The notes under the pieces: generated by a model
Seen by the model: only the letters and a program-made list of their open reading frames with translations
What the model was told of the DNA's origin: nothing
Database searches by the model: none
Part shown: in pieces, positions 6,101 to 6,129 of the stretch
Numbering within the stretch: the first letter of the stretch is position 1
Layout of the letters: each line of letters opens with the position of its first letter
Position numbers and translations under genes: made by a program
Assembly: GCA_019113125.1 (NCBI GenBank)
Contig: DXIA01000111.1
Location: 1-6,129, forward strand
DNA: 6,129 bases
Source of the DNA: Candidatus Pygmaiobacter gallistercoris
GTDB taxonomy: Bacteria; Bacillota; Clostridia; Oscillospirales; Ruminococcaceae
Direction of reading: 5' to 3'

Positions 6101-6129
6101 GGGTACGAATTCAGAATACAGGCGGGCGG

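Noticed and set aside
6101..6129. Sequence after the beta-glucosidase stop codon
   Set aside because: Only 29 bases remain; no complete hairpin or start site can be seen, so neither a terminator nor a following gene can be called.

Overview
The window reads as a piece of chromosome from a GC-rich, Gram-positive-type anaerobe, most plausibly a clostridial (Oscillospiraceae-like) gut or cellulolytic bacterium. The signs are strong AGGAGG-type ribosome binding sites, sigma-A-like promoters with TG-extended -10 boxes, compact intrinsic terminators, and a cytoplasmic GH3 beta-glucosidase that (from memory, not from a search) closely resembles Clostridium thermocellum BglB. The lineage is an inference. 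No mobile element, RNA gene or CRISPR array is visible.

All four genes are on the + strand. (1) 79-1431 and 1647-2996 are tandem paralogues of the M20 metallo-amidohydrolase family, about 85% identical in protein by manual alignment. Each seems to be its own transcription unit: the first has a TATAAT box and a leader hairpin upstream and a strong terminator at 1447-1483; the second has its own promoter at 1527-1554 and a terminator at 3014-3044. (2) 3110-3727 encodes a TetR-family repressor with its own promoter at 3051-3080. (3) 3839-6100 encodes a 753-residue GH3 beta-glucosidase. Between the last two lies a perfect 24-bp palindrome (3750-3773) whose right arm contains a consensus TTGACA -35 box, followed by a second, imperfect 24-bp palindrome (3799-3822) just before the ribosome binding site.

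The best-supported functional reading is that the TetR protein represses the beta-glucosidase promoter through the -35 palindrome, releasing it when a sugar or aglycone ligand is present. The two amidohydrolases probably cleave an N-acyl or peptide-like bond on small cytoplasmic substrates. The sequence does not identify the substrate, and no transporter gene lies in the window. Three apparent starts upstream of the chosen ones (16, 3050, 3755) fall inside promoter elements and were rejected. The most interesting features are the operator-like palindromes and the mosaic similarity between the paralogues. I see no clearly novel multi-gene system.
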